From assembly GCA_027578815.1 (NCBI GenBank), contig JANBTH010000442.1, positions 1 to 17,332 on the forward strand: a stretch of DNA of 17,332 nt, given 5' to 3'. Position 1 is the first letter of the stretch. Each line of letters starts with the position of its first letter. Of the stretch, positions 1-8,168 are shown piece after piece. The notes beneath the pieces were generated by a model, which was not told the DNA's origin, made no database searches, and was given only the letters and a program-made list of their open reading frames with translations. The DNA comes from Coemansia sp. RSA 1804 (Eukaryota > Kickxellomycota > Kickxellomycetes > Kickxellales > Kickxellaceae). Position numbers and translations under genes: made by a program.

Positions 1-164
1 CCGATCTTGGCGTAGTAGTCCTCGGTGAGCTTGAGGTGCTTGCTAAAGTAGTGCCAGTAGACGGAGCCTCCGACGATGCCGGCCCCGATACCAACGGTGA
101 TGTCGCGGATAACGCGTTTTCTGAGCATGCCAGTAATTGGCTTAAGCGGAGTGGCGGACGGCAT
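1..164 (-). CDS. COX9: Cytochrome c oxidase subunit VIIa (COX9-like), 5' part only
   Basis: The minus strand from the ATG at 164-162 encodes 54 complete codons and then runs off the left edge, so the C-terminus and stop are missing. The start reads MPSATPLKPITGMLRKR, followed by VIRDI, a glycine-rich hydrophobic segment (about residues 22-37, one membrane helix) and a polar tail with YYAKIG. This matches the pattern of yeast Cox9: a PITG motif, a basic KRR-type patch, a single transmembrane helix and a Tyr-containing matrix or intermembrane tail. The family is about 55-65 residues, so only a few residues should be missing. Known role: small nuclear-encoded structural subunit of mitochondrial complex IV in the inner membrane. 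It is divergent from MON1, sharing an 815-bp gap. The identification rests on recall of the family pattern, not on a search. Confidence 0.82.
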   Translation of the reverse strand, partial: MPSATPLKPITGMLRKRVIRDITVGIGAGIVGGSVYWHYFSKHLKLTEDYYAKI

Positions 165-979
165 TTGGAGAGTTGGCGCGGTGAATTTTATTCCCTACAC
201 TTTATTATTTTCCACACCACAAACAAAAATGCAAATCAGGTGACGATTGAATGAATTAGCAATATGAGTGCTTCTTAATGGTAGTAAGCTTTCTTCTTTT
301 TCCCTGCTGGCACGCTTAGGATTCCTGCTATTGAATTCTGTGTGTACAAACTGCCGGAATCTCGCCACTATCGCTCCAATATCGCCGGATTTACATGCAA
401 CGAGGAGCAGCAAAGAGTGACAGAAAGGCAAACAGCCATGGATTCACGTGCGTACACGTTTGTCCTGTAAAAAACAATAGCAGGGTCGGTAGAAAAGGGG
501 CCAAAAGAGAAGCACATTCAACAGACACTTACAACGTGGAAAAAGAAATAAAAAATCAATGAAATTAGCAGAAATTGAAAAGAAGAGGAAAAAGAACCTA
601 GGCTTTTTTGTTGCCAAACAAAAAAGGTTATCTTTTCCACGCCCACATTTTTTAAAAGCGCCAGAAAAATATGGAGAGACTTGTCACCTGATTTTCTCAG
701 CTTTTTTGTGGGTGCAAGATTGAAATGAAGAAAATGCGGAGGGAAAGTAAGCGGTTCGGTCGCAGAAAATAAAGGAGTCAAACAAACCGCGGCTCGTTCC
801 AATGCTTTGACAGCATTCAATGGAGAGAAGCCTGAAGTCGTCATCAACAGCAGCATCAGCAACTGTCGTCTTCCAGTACTGCTGTTCTTCTCATTTCTAT
901 CAATTTCCTTTTATGAAAAGAAAAGAAAACCCGTATCATTCACCACGCCTTGGCATTTACCACACACAAACACTTTGAC
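165..979. promoter_or_regulatory. Divergent intergenic region between COX9 and MON1
   Basis: This 815-bp gap must hold the promoters and 5' leaders of both divergent genes. Visible elements are a CCAAT box at 376-380 (the HAP complex binds CCAAT in front of many fungal respiratory genes; its use here is inference) and a CACGTG E-box at 445-450. Much of 540-800 is A-rich and low complexity. A 52-codon upstream ORF at 820-978 is listed separately. The longer frames on either strand are AT-rich and start at non-ATG codons or read as low-complexity Phe/Leu/Ser protein; I do not regard them as genes. Confidence 0.5.
820..978 (+). other. Upstream ORF ending one base before the MON1 start
   Basis: An ATG at 820-822 opens a 52-codon frame that ends with TGA at 976-978. 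The MON1 ATG begins at 980, so the spacing is one base. An internal ATG at 913-915 is in the same frame and would give a 21-codon version. The peptide starts MERSLKSSSTAA and resembles no family I know. Whether it lies in the mRNA depends on the transcription start, which cannot be seen. If transcribed, such an uORF would limit MON1 translation to leaky scanning or reinitiation. Both uORF ATGs lack a purine at -3, while the MON1 ATG has G at -3 and G at +4, which favours leaky scanning. Confidence 0.35.
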
Positions 980-2302
980 ATGGACGATAGCGCTGCGGAG
1001 GCAGCAACAATAGCAGCAGCAGAACGCGTGGACGACTTCCAGTCGCCGGCATGGCGCAACCGCAAGCGACACTTCCTGGTTCTCAGCAGCGCAGGAAAGC
1101 CAATATACAGCCGGTACGGGGACGAAGCGCAGATGTCAACGCTGATGAGCGCAACGCAGGCAATAATCTCCACGTTTGCAGACATGAGCGACCCAGTGCG
1201 ATCGATGGTTGTGGGAAACTACACGCTGGTGTTCCATACCAGCGGGCCGCTGTACCTGCTAGCGGCGTCGGACCGCGGGGACCCCGAGGAGCTGTTGCGC
1301 AGCGAGCTCCGACTGTTGCATAGCCAGGTGGTCAGTATTCTGACAGCGGCGCAGTTGACCAAGATATTCGAGCAGCGGAGCAGTTTTGATCTCAGACAGC
1401 TCCTGGGCGGCACGCAGGGGATCATCGACCAGCTAATCGACCGGATGGACGCGGATCTCGGGTTTACGCTAGGATCGCTCGATACGCTGTGGATGCGGTA
1501 CCGGTTGCGCGAGCGGATCGGGAAGACGCTTCTACGCCAGCGGTCCAAGCCGGTGCTGTACGCAATGGTTGTGGCCGACATGAAGCTGGTGGCACTGGTA
1601 CGGCCGCGCAAACACAGTCTGCATCCGGCGGATCTGCATCTTCTGTTCAGCATGGTTGCGTCAAAAGCGTTTATGAATGGCGGCGAGCACTGGACGCCCG
1701 TATGTTTCCCTCGCTTCAACGACCAAGGATTCCTCCACGTGTACGTCAGCTACATTACACCACACGCTGCGCTGGTGCTGGTGTCGGCCGACCGCGACTC
1801 GTTCTTCCTGATGACAAAGTACAGACAGCTTGTGTGCGACGACTTGGCTGCCGACGGGTCGCTCCAGCGGCTGGATGACGCTGCCGCGCAGTGTGCGCTG
1901 CGTCCGTCGGAGCTCGGTCTGCACGCTGGCATTCTCCTGCAACTATACTATAAGCACAAGACGCTTGTGCAGCACTTTGGCACGCGGTTTGCAGACTCCG
2001 TTGACCATGACCACAGGTTGCGAATCATCAACACATACAAGCGTCTCAGGCTCCACATGGCGGCAAGGACATCCAGCTCTTCTTCATCATCTTCTTCCTC
2101 TGCACACGGTCCGTTACGCATTGTCTACTTCCAGTCATCGACCGACACTGTGCTTGCATGGCAGTCGTCGTCATTCGAGCTGTTTGCTGCGTTCCCGCCG
2201 GCGACCGATGTGAAGGCCATGATTCGTCTAGTCAACGCAGTGCTTGACTGGATCCGGAACGAGGAGGACCACCTGTTCGTCATCAACGCGCCCAGCTACT
2301 GA
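980..2302 (+). CDS. MON1: Vacuolar fusion protein MON1 (Rab7 GEF subunit)
   Basis: This 440-residue protein is the MON1 subunit of the MON1-CCZ1 complex, the guanine nucleotide exchange factor that activates Rab7/Ypt7 on late endosomes, vacuoles and autophagosomes. The diagnostic motif is KRHFLVLSSAGKPIYSRYGD at residues 30-49, the start of the first longin domain. FPRFN at 243-247 is also typical and belongs to the second longin domain. The third longin domain fills the last third and ends NEEDHLFVINAPSY. The frame extends upstream to position 950 only through a TTG, so I use the first ATG at 980, which has a good context (GACATGG). Yeast and human MON1 are about 640-650 residues; the shorter length here reflects a missing long acidic, disordered N-terminal region. 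A run of 10 serines (365-374) interrupts the third longin domain. The neighbour on the right is convergent, 121 bp away. Confidence 0.94.
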   Translation: MDDSAAEAATIAAAERVDDFQSPAWRNRKRHFLVLSSAGKPIYSRYGDEAQMSTLMSATQAIISTFADMSDPVRSMVVGNYTLVFHTSGPLYLLAASDRGDPEELLRSELRLLHSQVVSILTAAQLTKIFEQRSSFDLRQLLGGTQGIIDQLIDRMDADLGFTLGSLDTLWMRYRLRERIGKTLLRQRSKPVLYAMVVADMKLVALVRPRKHSLHPADLHLLFSMVASKAFMNGGEHWTPVCFPRFNDQGFLHVYVSYITPHAALVLVSADRDSFFLMTKYRQLVCDDLAADGSLQRLDDAAAQCALRPSELGLHAGILLQLYYKHKTLVQHFGTRFADSVDHDHRLRIINTYKRLRLHMAARTSSSSSSSSSSAHGPLRIVYFQSSTDTVLAWQSSSFELFAAFPPATDVKAMIRLVNAVLDWIRNEEDHLFVINAPSY

Positions 2303-2423
2303 GCATGTGTCAGACTAATGAAGAAGGAAAAGGGATACATGGTTAGGTAGACCTGTTCTATTTGCATAGCTTACATGGAAAGGGGGGAGGTAAAAAGGAA
2401 GAGAGTGCTGTAATTGTTTCTCT

Positions 2424-4163
2424 TTACATGCGGGAGGCCTTGGATACGCGCCACACGTGGGTTGGGAGACGTTCGAGACGAAGCACGGTTGGGCGGATGA
2501 AGCCAAAGAACAGAACCAGCGCAAACAATCCGCACAGGGTCGATACCACGTAGTACCCGTCCCACCGCACATTGCACACGCCGCCATTGGCCGCACACCG
2601 GGCGCGATCCTCCTGCGCAACGCACGAGTAAGGCTGACGCACGGCAAGCAGCGCAGTTCCGCCGCCTCCGCTGGTGTCGCTGGTAGGAGCAGCCTCTGCG
2701 GGAAACACGCACGATGCGCTTGAAAAGTAGTCGATTGCGCGCATGATGAAGAACACGGGCCACGTGCCGCCAAAGTTACTAAGCGTGTTAAGGAGCGTCA
2801 TGTAGGTGCCGCCGATGGCCGGGTCGGCGATCTGCGTGATGAAGGCAGAGATGCCGACGAACTGGACGGTTTTCGCCATAGAGCTCGCCACGTTGGTTGC
2901 CAGCACCGCATAAAAGTACCCCCGCGTCAGACCGCCCTGTGGGAAGTAGTGCACCACTATCATCGCGAGCACGCCGCACATCAGTCGGAGGATGAAGGCA
3001 ATGCGCCAGGGCCGCATCTTGCTTACTCCTTGACTCCATCGCGCCGCATAGTACCCAAAGAATATCTGCACCGGAAAGTCTATCAGAACAGCAAGCGCCA
3101 TGTCCTCTCGGTGCAATCCACGTTCGATCAGCTTCAGCTGCGTGGTCGAGTCGTTTGCAATGAACCCGATCTTGGCAAACAGCAGCACCGCAATTAGCTG
3201 CTGCATATGTGGTAGTCTGCAGATCCGCCAGATCGTCTTGTACGTCTCGACAATCCCGTAATCTGCGTCACCCGCACTAGATTCCTCCGCATCCTCCGCC
3301 TTAAACAGCGCCAAATACGCTGTGACGACCACGTACATTGCTGCCCAGAACGCCATGTACGGACCTAGCTGCAAGAACCCCTCCACTCGGGGCTCGCTGA
3401 ATATGTACTTGTTGCTGAATTCCACAGAATTAAGTGCAAGGAACACCGTGAACGACAGAAAGTACCCGCAGTTGATTCCCACCGTCTGGCACGTGGACGC
3501 GTACGATAGGTTTTCCTTGGAAAGAAGAGTGAGCGCCCACCCGTCAACCGCGATATCCTGCGTGGCACCAAGGAACACGATCAACAGGAAAAGGTACATG
3601 ATCTCGTGGATGCTGTCGGCCGGATTGCGTACAAGCGAATCGATATGCGTTCCCATCCACCAGAACGCCAGCGCAAGAGCGAGCTGGATCGGGACGATCC
3701 ACGATTTTCTGCGTCCAAACGACCGGTTGTACAGCGAGTCGACGAATGGCGACCAGAACAGCTTCAGCGAGTACGGGTACCCGGCCAACGAGAACAACCC
3801 GACCTGCGCAAAGCTCAGCTTTTCCTTCAGCAGGAACGGGATGCTCCCGTGTGCGAGTCCCAAGGGGATTCCCTGGAGCCAGTACAACGATATTAGGAGC
3901 ACGATGTTCCCAAAGTCCTTGTTGTTGTATAGTCGCCTCCACTTTTGTGCTGTCCGCCCAAAAACTCCAGCTGCGTCGTGGCTGCGCGGGTCCTCTTCGA
4001 TCTGGAACGCGTACTTGCGCTCCGGCGAATGTTCGCGTGAGCTGCCAATTGTTATTCCCACGTCCATATGTGCGCTTTCTTCCTCATTGCTTTCTCTGCC
4101 CATTGCTGAATGTGTATTGCTGCTACTGGTGTCTTTTCCGCGACGCCGCGTCTTTTTTGACAT
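2424..4163 (-). CDS. SLC33A1: Acetyl-CoA transporter (SLC33A1/AT-1 family)
   Basis: The 579-residue polytopic membrane protein belongs to the acetyl-CoA transporter branch of the major facilitator superfamily. In animals AT-1 imports cytosolic acetyl-CoA into the ER lumen for acetylation of proteins and gangliosides; the role in this fungus is inferred. Family motifs are QGIPLGL (97-103), YSLKLFWSPFVDS (131-143), FGRRKSW (149-155), TQDIAVDGWALTLL (201-214) and ADPAIGGTYMTLLNTLSNFG (446-465). A Cys-containing lumenal loop near the C-terminus ends in a GGVCNVRWDGYYV-type motif, which the human protein shares. The N-terminal 80 residues are polar and charged, starting MSKKTRRRGKD. The frame runs upstream to 4292 from a GTG without any ATG, so the ATG at 4163-4161 (A at -3) is the start. 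Human AT-1 has 549 residues, so this is full length. It is convergent with MON1. Confidence 0.94.
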   Translation of the reverse strand: MSKKTRRRGKDTSSSNTHSAMGRESNEEESAHMDVGITIGSSREHSPERKYAFQIEEDPRSHDAAGVFGRTAQKWRRLYNNKDFGNIVLLISLYWLQGIPLGLAHGSIPFLLKEKLSFAQVGLFSLAGYPYSLKLFWSPFVDSLYNRSFGRRKSWIVPIQLALALAFWWMGTHIDSLVRNPADSIHEIMYLFLLIVFLGATQDIAVDGWALTLLSKENLSYASTCQTVGINCGYFLSFTVFLALNSVEFSNKYIFSEPRVEGFLQLGPYMAFWAAMYVVVTAYLALFKAEDAEESSAGDADYGIVETYKTIWRICRLPHMQQLIAVLLFAKIGFIANDSTTQLKLIERGLHREDMALAVLIDFPVQIFFGYYAARWSQGVSKMRPWRIAFILRLMCGVLAMIVVHYFPQGGLTRGYFYAVLATNVASSMAKTVQFVGISAFITQIADPAIGGTYMTLLNTLSNFGGTWPVFFIMRAIDYFSSASCVFPAEAAPTSDTSGGGGTALLAVRQPYSCVAQEDRARCAANGGVCNVRWDGYYVVSTLCGLFALVLFFGFIRPTVLRLERLPTHVWRVSKASRM

Positions 4164-4561
4164 TCTGTCCGCGAATTGAAGCGCAAATACAAATACAACA
4201 GAAAGAAGGGGTCGTTGGTGGGTTTTGAGTGTTGTGATTGCTGCTGATTCAGAGTGAATGAAATGGAAAAGAAAAGAAAAGACAAGGAACACAGTTTCAG
4301 TAATTTGTTGACAAAAGCCCTTTATTTATTGTTTATAAATCCCGCTTCTGATTTCTGGCTAAAACAAAATACATTCTCAGTGTCTCCACGTGATATTACT
4401 TGGAAAAATCAATATTATGACTGTGGGGGCTGTGACGTGTGTTGAAGTTAGTGGATGACGAGATCCACCCTCAACCCATGTGCTATTAAATTGAATTGAC
4501 ACGTCACCCCATCTACTTTTATATTAATCCACTCGGTAAAAACATAATCTTTCTATTTATA
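4164..4561. promoter_or_regulatory. Gap upstream of the acetyl-CoA transporter, downstream of reductase 1
   Basis: This 398-bp gap holds the transporter promoter and the 3' end of the reductase transcript, since both genes read leftwards. It contains a CACGTG E-box at 4387-4392 and two ACGT-core, CRE-like sites facing each other at 4432-4440 and 4499-4507 (listed separately). I see no gene in it. Confidence 0.5.
4432..4507. repeat. Nested inverted repeat with CRE-like arms
   Basis: The outer arms GTGACGTGT (4432-4440) and ACACGTCAC (4499-4507) are perfect 9-bp reverse complements. Inside them, GTTGA pairs with TCAAC and GTGGAT pairs with ATCCAC around a 6-base loop (4452-4469 for the inner hairpin). 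The arms contain TGACGTG/CACGTCA, the ACGT-core type site bound by fungal ATF/CREB bZIP factors. The unit lies about 270-345 bp upstream of the transporter ATG and 55-130 bp past the reductase stop. It could be a regulatory pair, a 3'-UTR hairpin or the footprint of a small element. Confidence 0.5.
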
Positions 4562-5563
4562 TCAGTACCGGGTCCCCTGGATGTTTGCGTTATCAACAAG
4601 GCTCCTTAGCTCCTTCAGCTCATCGTCTGATAGTTTGATTTGTCCAGCAGCAACGTTCTCGTCCAAGTACTTTATCTTTTTGGTACCCGGAATAATGACC
4701 ATATTTTCTTCTTGAGCGAGCAACCATGCAAGCGCCAGTTGTCCAGGCGTGCATCCGTGCTTTTTAGCCATAGACTCAAATGCATCTACAAGTTTGAAAT
4801 TGTTCTCAAAGTATTCGGATTTGAAGCGTGGGTTTGTGCGGCGCCAGTCATCTTCTGAAAAATCATCATAGCTGCGGATCTGGCTAGTCAGGAAACCACG
4901 GCTAAGCGGGGAATAGGCAACTATAGTGACTCCAAGCTCACGACAGGTGTCGAGTATTCCGTTTGTCTCGATTTCGTTGTATAATGGACTGTACTCAATC
5001 TGAATGGCAGCAATGGGATGAACCTTATAAGCACGACGTAGCTCCTCGGGAGTGCATTCAGAAAGACCAATATATTTCACCTTTCCTTCTTTCACCAGCT
5101 TAGCCATAGCGGCAACAGTGTCTTCGATTGGCGTGGTTGGATCAATGCGATGCGCGTAGTACAGATCAATATAGTTTGTGCCCAGACGCTCAAGGCTGTC
5201 CTCAATACACTTGCGCACATACTCTGGTTTGCCATTGACACCGTTTACAAAGTCCATGAAATGGCCCTCCTCTCCAGGTTTGGGCTGGCGAACAGTTACT
5301 CCAAACTTGGTGCACATAAATACTTCATTACGACGTTTCTCGAGTACGCACCCAATAAGACTTTCGTTGTGTCCAAGGCCATAAACATCTGCAGTATCCC
5401 AGAAATTGCAGCCAATGTCAATGGCGTGGTTCAGAACCCTGACCGACTCTTCGTCATCAACGCTACCAAAGATAAGAGACATGCCCATAGTACCCAAGCC
5501 AATACGCGGTACGCTTGTTTTGTTTCCAGGAACACCAAACTCAATGGTAGGAATGGCAGTCAT
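4562..5563 (-). CDS. Aldo/keto reductase, AKR13-like (paralogue 1)
   Basis: This 333-residue (beta/alpha)8-barrel NADPH-dependent oxidoreductase would reduce aldehydes or ketones; the substrate cannot be told from sequence. The start is the ATG at 5563. The catalytic tetrad is complete: D56 and Y61 in FWDTADVYGLGHNE, K86 in CTKFG and H138 in YYAHRIDP. Further family marks are PRIGLGTMGMS (19-29), KVKYIGLSECTPEELRRAY (161-179), VAYSPLSRGFL and the cofactor-binding stretch IIPGTKKIKYLDEN near the C-terminus. The overall pattern fits AKR13 and pyridoxal-reductase-like fungal and bacterial enzymes. It is a tandem duplicate of the gene at 6531-7532, same strand and same length, about 75% identical (82 mismatches by my hand count, no gaps). 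A TATAAATA box on the minus strand at 5604-5597 lies only 34-41 nt before the ATG, implying a short leader. Confidence 0.94.
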   Translation of the reverse strand: MTAIPTIEFGVPGNKTSVPRIGLGTMGMSLIFGSVDDEESVRVLNHAIDIGCNFWDTADVYGLGHNESLIGCVLEKRRNEVFMCTKFGVTVRQPKPGEEGHFMDFVNGVNGKPEYVRKCIEDSLERLGTNYIDLYYAHRIDPTTPIEDTVAAMAKLVKEGKVKYIGLSECTPEELRRAYKVHPIAAIQIEYSPLYNEIETNGILDTCRELGVTIVAYSPLSRGFLTSQIRSYDDFSEDDWRRTNPRFKSEYFENNFKLVDAFESMAKKHGCTPGQLALAWLLAQEENMVIIPGTKKIKYLDENVAAGQIKLSDDELKELRSLVDNANIQGTRY

Positions 5564-6530
5564 TTGTGGCTGAGAATCAAAGAAAAAAGTTCTGAATATT
5601 TATAAAAAACCCCCCGGGAATAGAGGTAAAAAGAATATCTGATATGCAAATAAAGATGGTGTTTAATAGTGGTTTTAAAGAATTTTACGTCTCAAAAATT
5701 GTTTTTCTAGTGCTTTTATTAAAACGTTACTCCCTGGTCAAATAAATAATATCTGTAGTATACTAAATGCGTTTTATAAGTATGTGTTTCTTTTTTCTTT
5801 TTAGTAAAGGAAGATGTACAAGCTATTATTTCTTATGACCCGGCTTTAACTCGGGATTCACCATCTGTTGAGCATTGGGCATTGTTTATTTTGCTGATAT
5901 TCATATTTTCTTTTCTTTTTACTTTGACAAGTTGACTACTAAAAGACAATGGCTAAGGATTCCTTTTCCTGCAAAAAGTAGCCAAACAATTAAAAATAGT
6001 AACTAGTAAGCGTCGATGTTTGCTTTTTTAGATCTATCTCTTCAAAAGTATGGAAACATCTCACACACGACAAATTCAAATAGCATGTTCATGTTTAAGC
6101 ACAAGGTTATGCCACTTGTTAAAACTAAAATTTTACATTCTCATTGCTTGCTGTGGGAATAACTGGCTTTGAGTTTTGACGTTTGTCAACCTCGTGACTA
6201 CATGAACTTGACCCTCCTGGGGGCTTAAAGTTCCTTGTTCTGTCTATGCTTGAAACATCTGCGTGACGTTTCTTTGTTACTTATTCCCATCTGCTGTTGT
6301 CCCTGGTCATTCGGCTGCTTCATTGTTTATGTTGCGCATATATGGCTGCTTCATTTATAAAAAAAGTTGGTCTCTTTCTAGATTAAATACCTTACTTTTT
6401 CTATACTCTACCTGTCACTTTTTTCACCATCTGCCTTTTCTTGCACATAATCTAGTCATTTATTAAAAATGATATATAGATATTAAAGCCCAGAAAATAA
6501 ATTTCCTACAAAAAAGCTAAATAAAATAGT
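5564..6530. other. AT-rich gap between the two reductases, with a possible exon relic
   Basis: This 967-bp gap holds the promoter of reductase 1 and the 3' end of reductase 2. It includes a TATA-like site at 5597-5604 (minus strand) next to a C/G run, and a coding-like fragment at 5804-5887 on the plus strand, described separately. The rest is AT-rich with frequent stops on both strands, and I recognise nothing in it. Confidence 0.4.
5804..5887 (+). pseudogene. Possible relic of a serine O-acetyltransferase-like exon
   Basis: The plus-strand frame reads VKEDVQAIISYDPALTRDSP followed by SVEHWALF, then turns into a low-complexity Phe/Leu/Ile stretch and stops at 5933. The K-x-D-(x)n-DPA pattern recalls the N-terminal helical part of serine acetyltransferases (CysE/EpsC type), where DPA is strongly kept. 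A pyrimidine tract ending in TTTTTAG comes directly before it. A GTTTAT donor with a CTGAT branch-like site and a CAAG acceptor follow 48 bp apart. It could be a lone exon remnant or chance. No hexapeptide-repeat domain is visible downstream, so no functional gene is supported. Confidence 0.22.
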
Positions 6531-7532
6531 CTAATAACGCCCACCTTGTATGTTTGCGTTATCGACAAGGCTCCTTAGCTCTTTAAGTTCATTACCCGAC
6601 AGCTGGATTTGGCCAGAAGCAATATTCTCGTCTAGATACTTTATTTTCTTGGTTCCTGGAATAGCGATCATGTTTTCCTCCTGAGCAAGCAGCCATGCAA
6701 GACCCAGTTGTCCAGATTTGCAGTTGTGTTTCTTGGCCATTGCCTCAAATGCGTCAACAAGCTTGAGATTGTTCTCAAAGCACTCTGGCTGGAACCGCGG
6801 TGTGCCGCGACGATAGTCATTTTCTGGAAGGTCGTCAAAGCTGCGAATCTGGCCAGCTAGGAAGCCGCGACCGAGAGGGGAGTAGGCAACAATGGTGATT
6901 CCAAGCTCGCGACAAGTGTCAATTATTCCGTTTGTTTCAATGTCTGTGGACCATGCGCTGTACTCCATCTGAATAGCAGCAATGGGATGAACCTTATATG
7001 CACGACGCAGCTCCTCGGGTGTGCATTCAGAGAGACCAATGTATTTCACTTTCCCCTCCTTGACCAGCTCAGCCATAACTGAAACCGTCTCCTCAATTGG
7101 CGTGGTTGGATCCATACGATGCATGTAGTACAGATCAACATAGTCTGTGCCAAGGCTCTTAAGACTCTTTTCAATACATTGGCGCACATACTCGGGTTTG
7201 CCATTGGACCCCGTGATATATTCAATGAAATTGCTCTTCTCATGGGGTTCAGGCTGGCGGAACGTGATACCAAATTTGGTACACAGAAACACTTCATCAC
7301 GACGATCCTTGAGTACGCGTGAGAGAAGCTTTTCGTTATGCCCTAGGCCGTAGACATCTGATGTGTCCCAGAAAGTGCAGCCAATGTCAATGGCGTGGTT
7401 GAGGACTTTGACCGATTCCTCGTCATCGATGGCACCATATACATACGACATGCTCATTGTGCCCAGACCAATGCGCGGTACACGCGTCTTGTTGCTAGGA
7501 ACGCCAATTTCAATAGTAGGAATGGTAGACAT
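6531..7532 (-). CDS. Aldo/keto reductase, AKR13-like (paralogue 2)
   Basis: A second 333-residue aldo/keto reductase with the same domain plan as its neighbour. The tetrad is D56, Y61 (FWDTSDVYGLGHNE), K86 and H138 (YYMHRMDP). The frame runs upstream to 7634 only from a TTG, so the ATG at 7532-7530 (A at -3) is used; this makes both paralogues equal in length. Differences cluster at residues 91-110 and 203-207 (PLYNE against AWSTD), and around 232-249. In AKRs, loops in such places line the substrate pocket, so the two enzymes may prefer different substrates (inference). The second half is most conserved around KVKYIGLSECTPEELRRAYK and IPGTKKIKYLDEN. A minus-strand TATAAAT lies at 7681-7675, about 145 bp upstream. 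Confidence 0.94.
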   Translation of the reverse strand: MSTIPTIEIGVPSNKTRVPRIGLGTMSMSYVYGAIDDEESVKVLNHAIDIGCTFWDTSDVYGLGHNEKLLSRVLKDRRDEVFLCTKFGITFRQPEPHEKSNFIEYITGSNGKPEYVRQCIEKSLKSLGTDYVDLYYMHRMDPTTPIEETVSVMAELVKEGKVKYIGLSECTPEELRRAYKVHPIAAIQMEYSAWSTDIETNGIIDTCRELGITIVAYSPLGRGFLAGQIRSFDDLPENDYRRGTPRFQPECFENNLKLVDAFEAMAKKHNCKSGQLGLAWLLAQEENMIAIPGTKKIKYLDENIASGQIQLSGNELKELRSLVDNANIQGGRY

Positions 7533-8168
7533 CCTTCTTGCTTTGACTGGGAGAATACAAGCTATAAAAAAGTAAACTGGATATTTTCTATGTAAATAGA
7601 GAGACTGTTTGACACTGAATGGAAATACTCCCAACTCTTGTCTGTCAAATGTGGCGGTCTTCTCCTTTGATTGTATTTATATGGAAATATTGAGAGATAA
7701 ATGGTGGCCGCAGCAGCTATTTTCATTTATTTATTTTCTATGTATGAACTAAGAGAAAGAATGTAAGCTGGATCAAAACAATTCGACAATGTAAATCATC
7801 TTCTTTCTTGTTGCAAACCTCCTGTCGTTCTTCATTATGTGCGGAATAGTCATTTGTTATTGTGCCATTAAAATGCTAGAAGATTATGATAAGACGATTA
7901 TCCGCATCTGCACATGCTCTACTTGGCTTTGAAACACGCAACAAATTTTCGAACAGATCAGAAAATTTGGAGGATAATATATCAATAGGGATGTATGAAG
8001 TGTGCGATATATGCACAAAATAATTCTACTTGCCGCACAGAGGCACTAGAATGAAGAAAAGGAAAGGAAAGGAAAGAGTTGGTAGCTAAAATAGATGAAA
8101 AGTATATGAAAAATGAAATGTGAGCTAATGGAGTTCGTGAGTGACTTTGCGGTTCTAAAAGCCAAGGT
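7533..8168. other. Gap between reductase 2 and the repeat-protein gene
   Basis: This 636-bp gap carries the promoter of reductase 2 (TATA-like site at 7675-7681, minus strand) and the 3' end of the repeat-protein transcript. A perfect 9-bp inverted repeat, CAAATTTTC (7942-7950) and GAAAATTTG (7961-7969) with a 10-base loop, lies about 200 bp past the repeat-protein stop. No gene is visible. Confidence 0.4.
7942..7969. repeat. Short perfect hairpin downstream of the repeat-protein gene
   Basis: CAAATTTTC and GAAAATTTG are perfect reverse complements separated by ten bases. The stem is AT-rich. It may be a 3'-end RNA structure or chance in AT-rich DNA. Confidence 0.3.

Noticed and set aside
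518..862. 114-codon minus-strand frame in the COX9/MON1 gap
   Set aside because: It is Phe/Leu/Ser low complexity from A-rich DNA and has no recognisable domain.
950..979. Ten extra codons at the start of MON1
   Set aside because: The frame begins with TTG, not ATG. The first ATG at 980 has a good context.
3322..4179. 285-codon plus-strand frame opposite the acetyl-CoA transporter
   Set aside because: It is antisense to a clear, motif-rich transporter and shows no domain of its own.
4164..4292. A 43-residue hydrophobic N-terminal extension of the acetyl-CoA transporter
   Set aside because: It would need a GTG start; no ATG is present, and the family does not have this extension.
7533..7634. 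A 34-residue N-terminal extension of reductase 2
   Set aside because: It starts at TTG, and the paralogue starts exactly at the aligned ATG.
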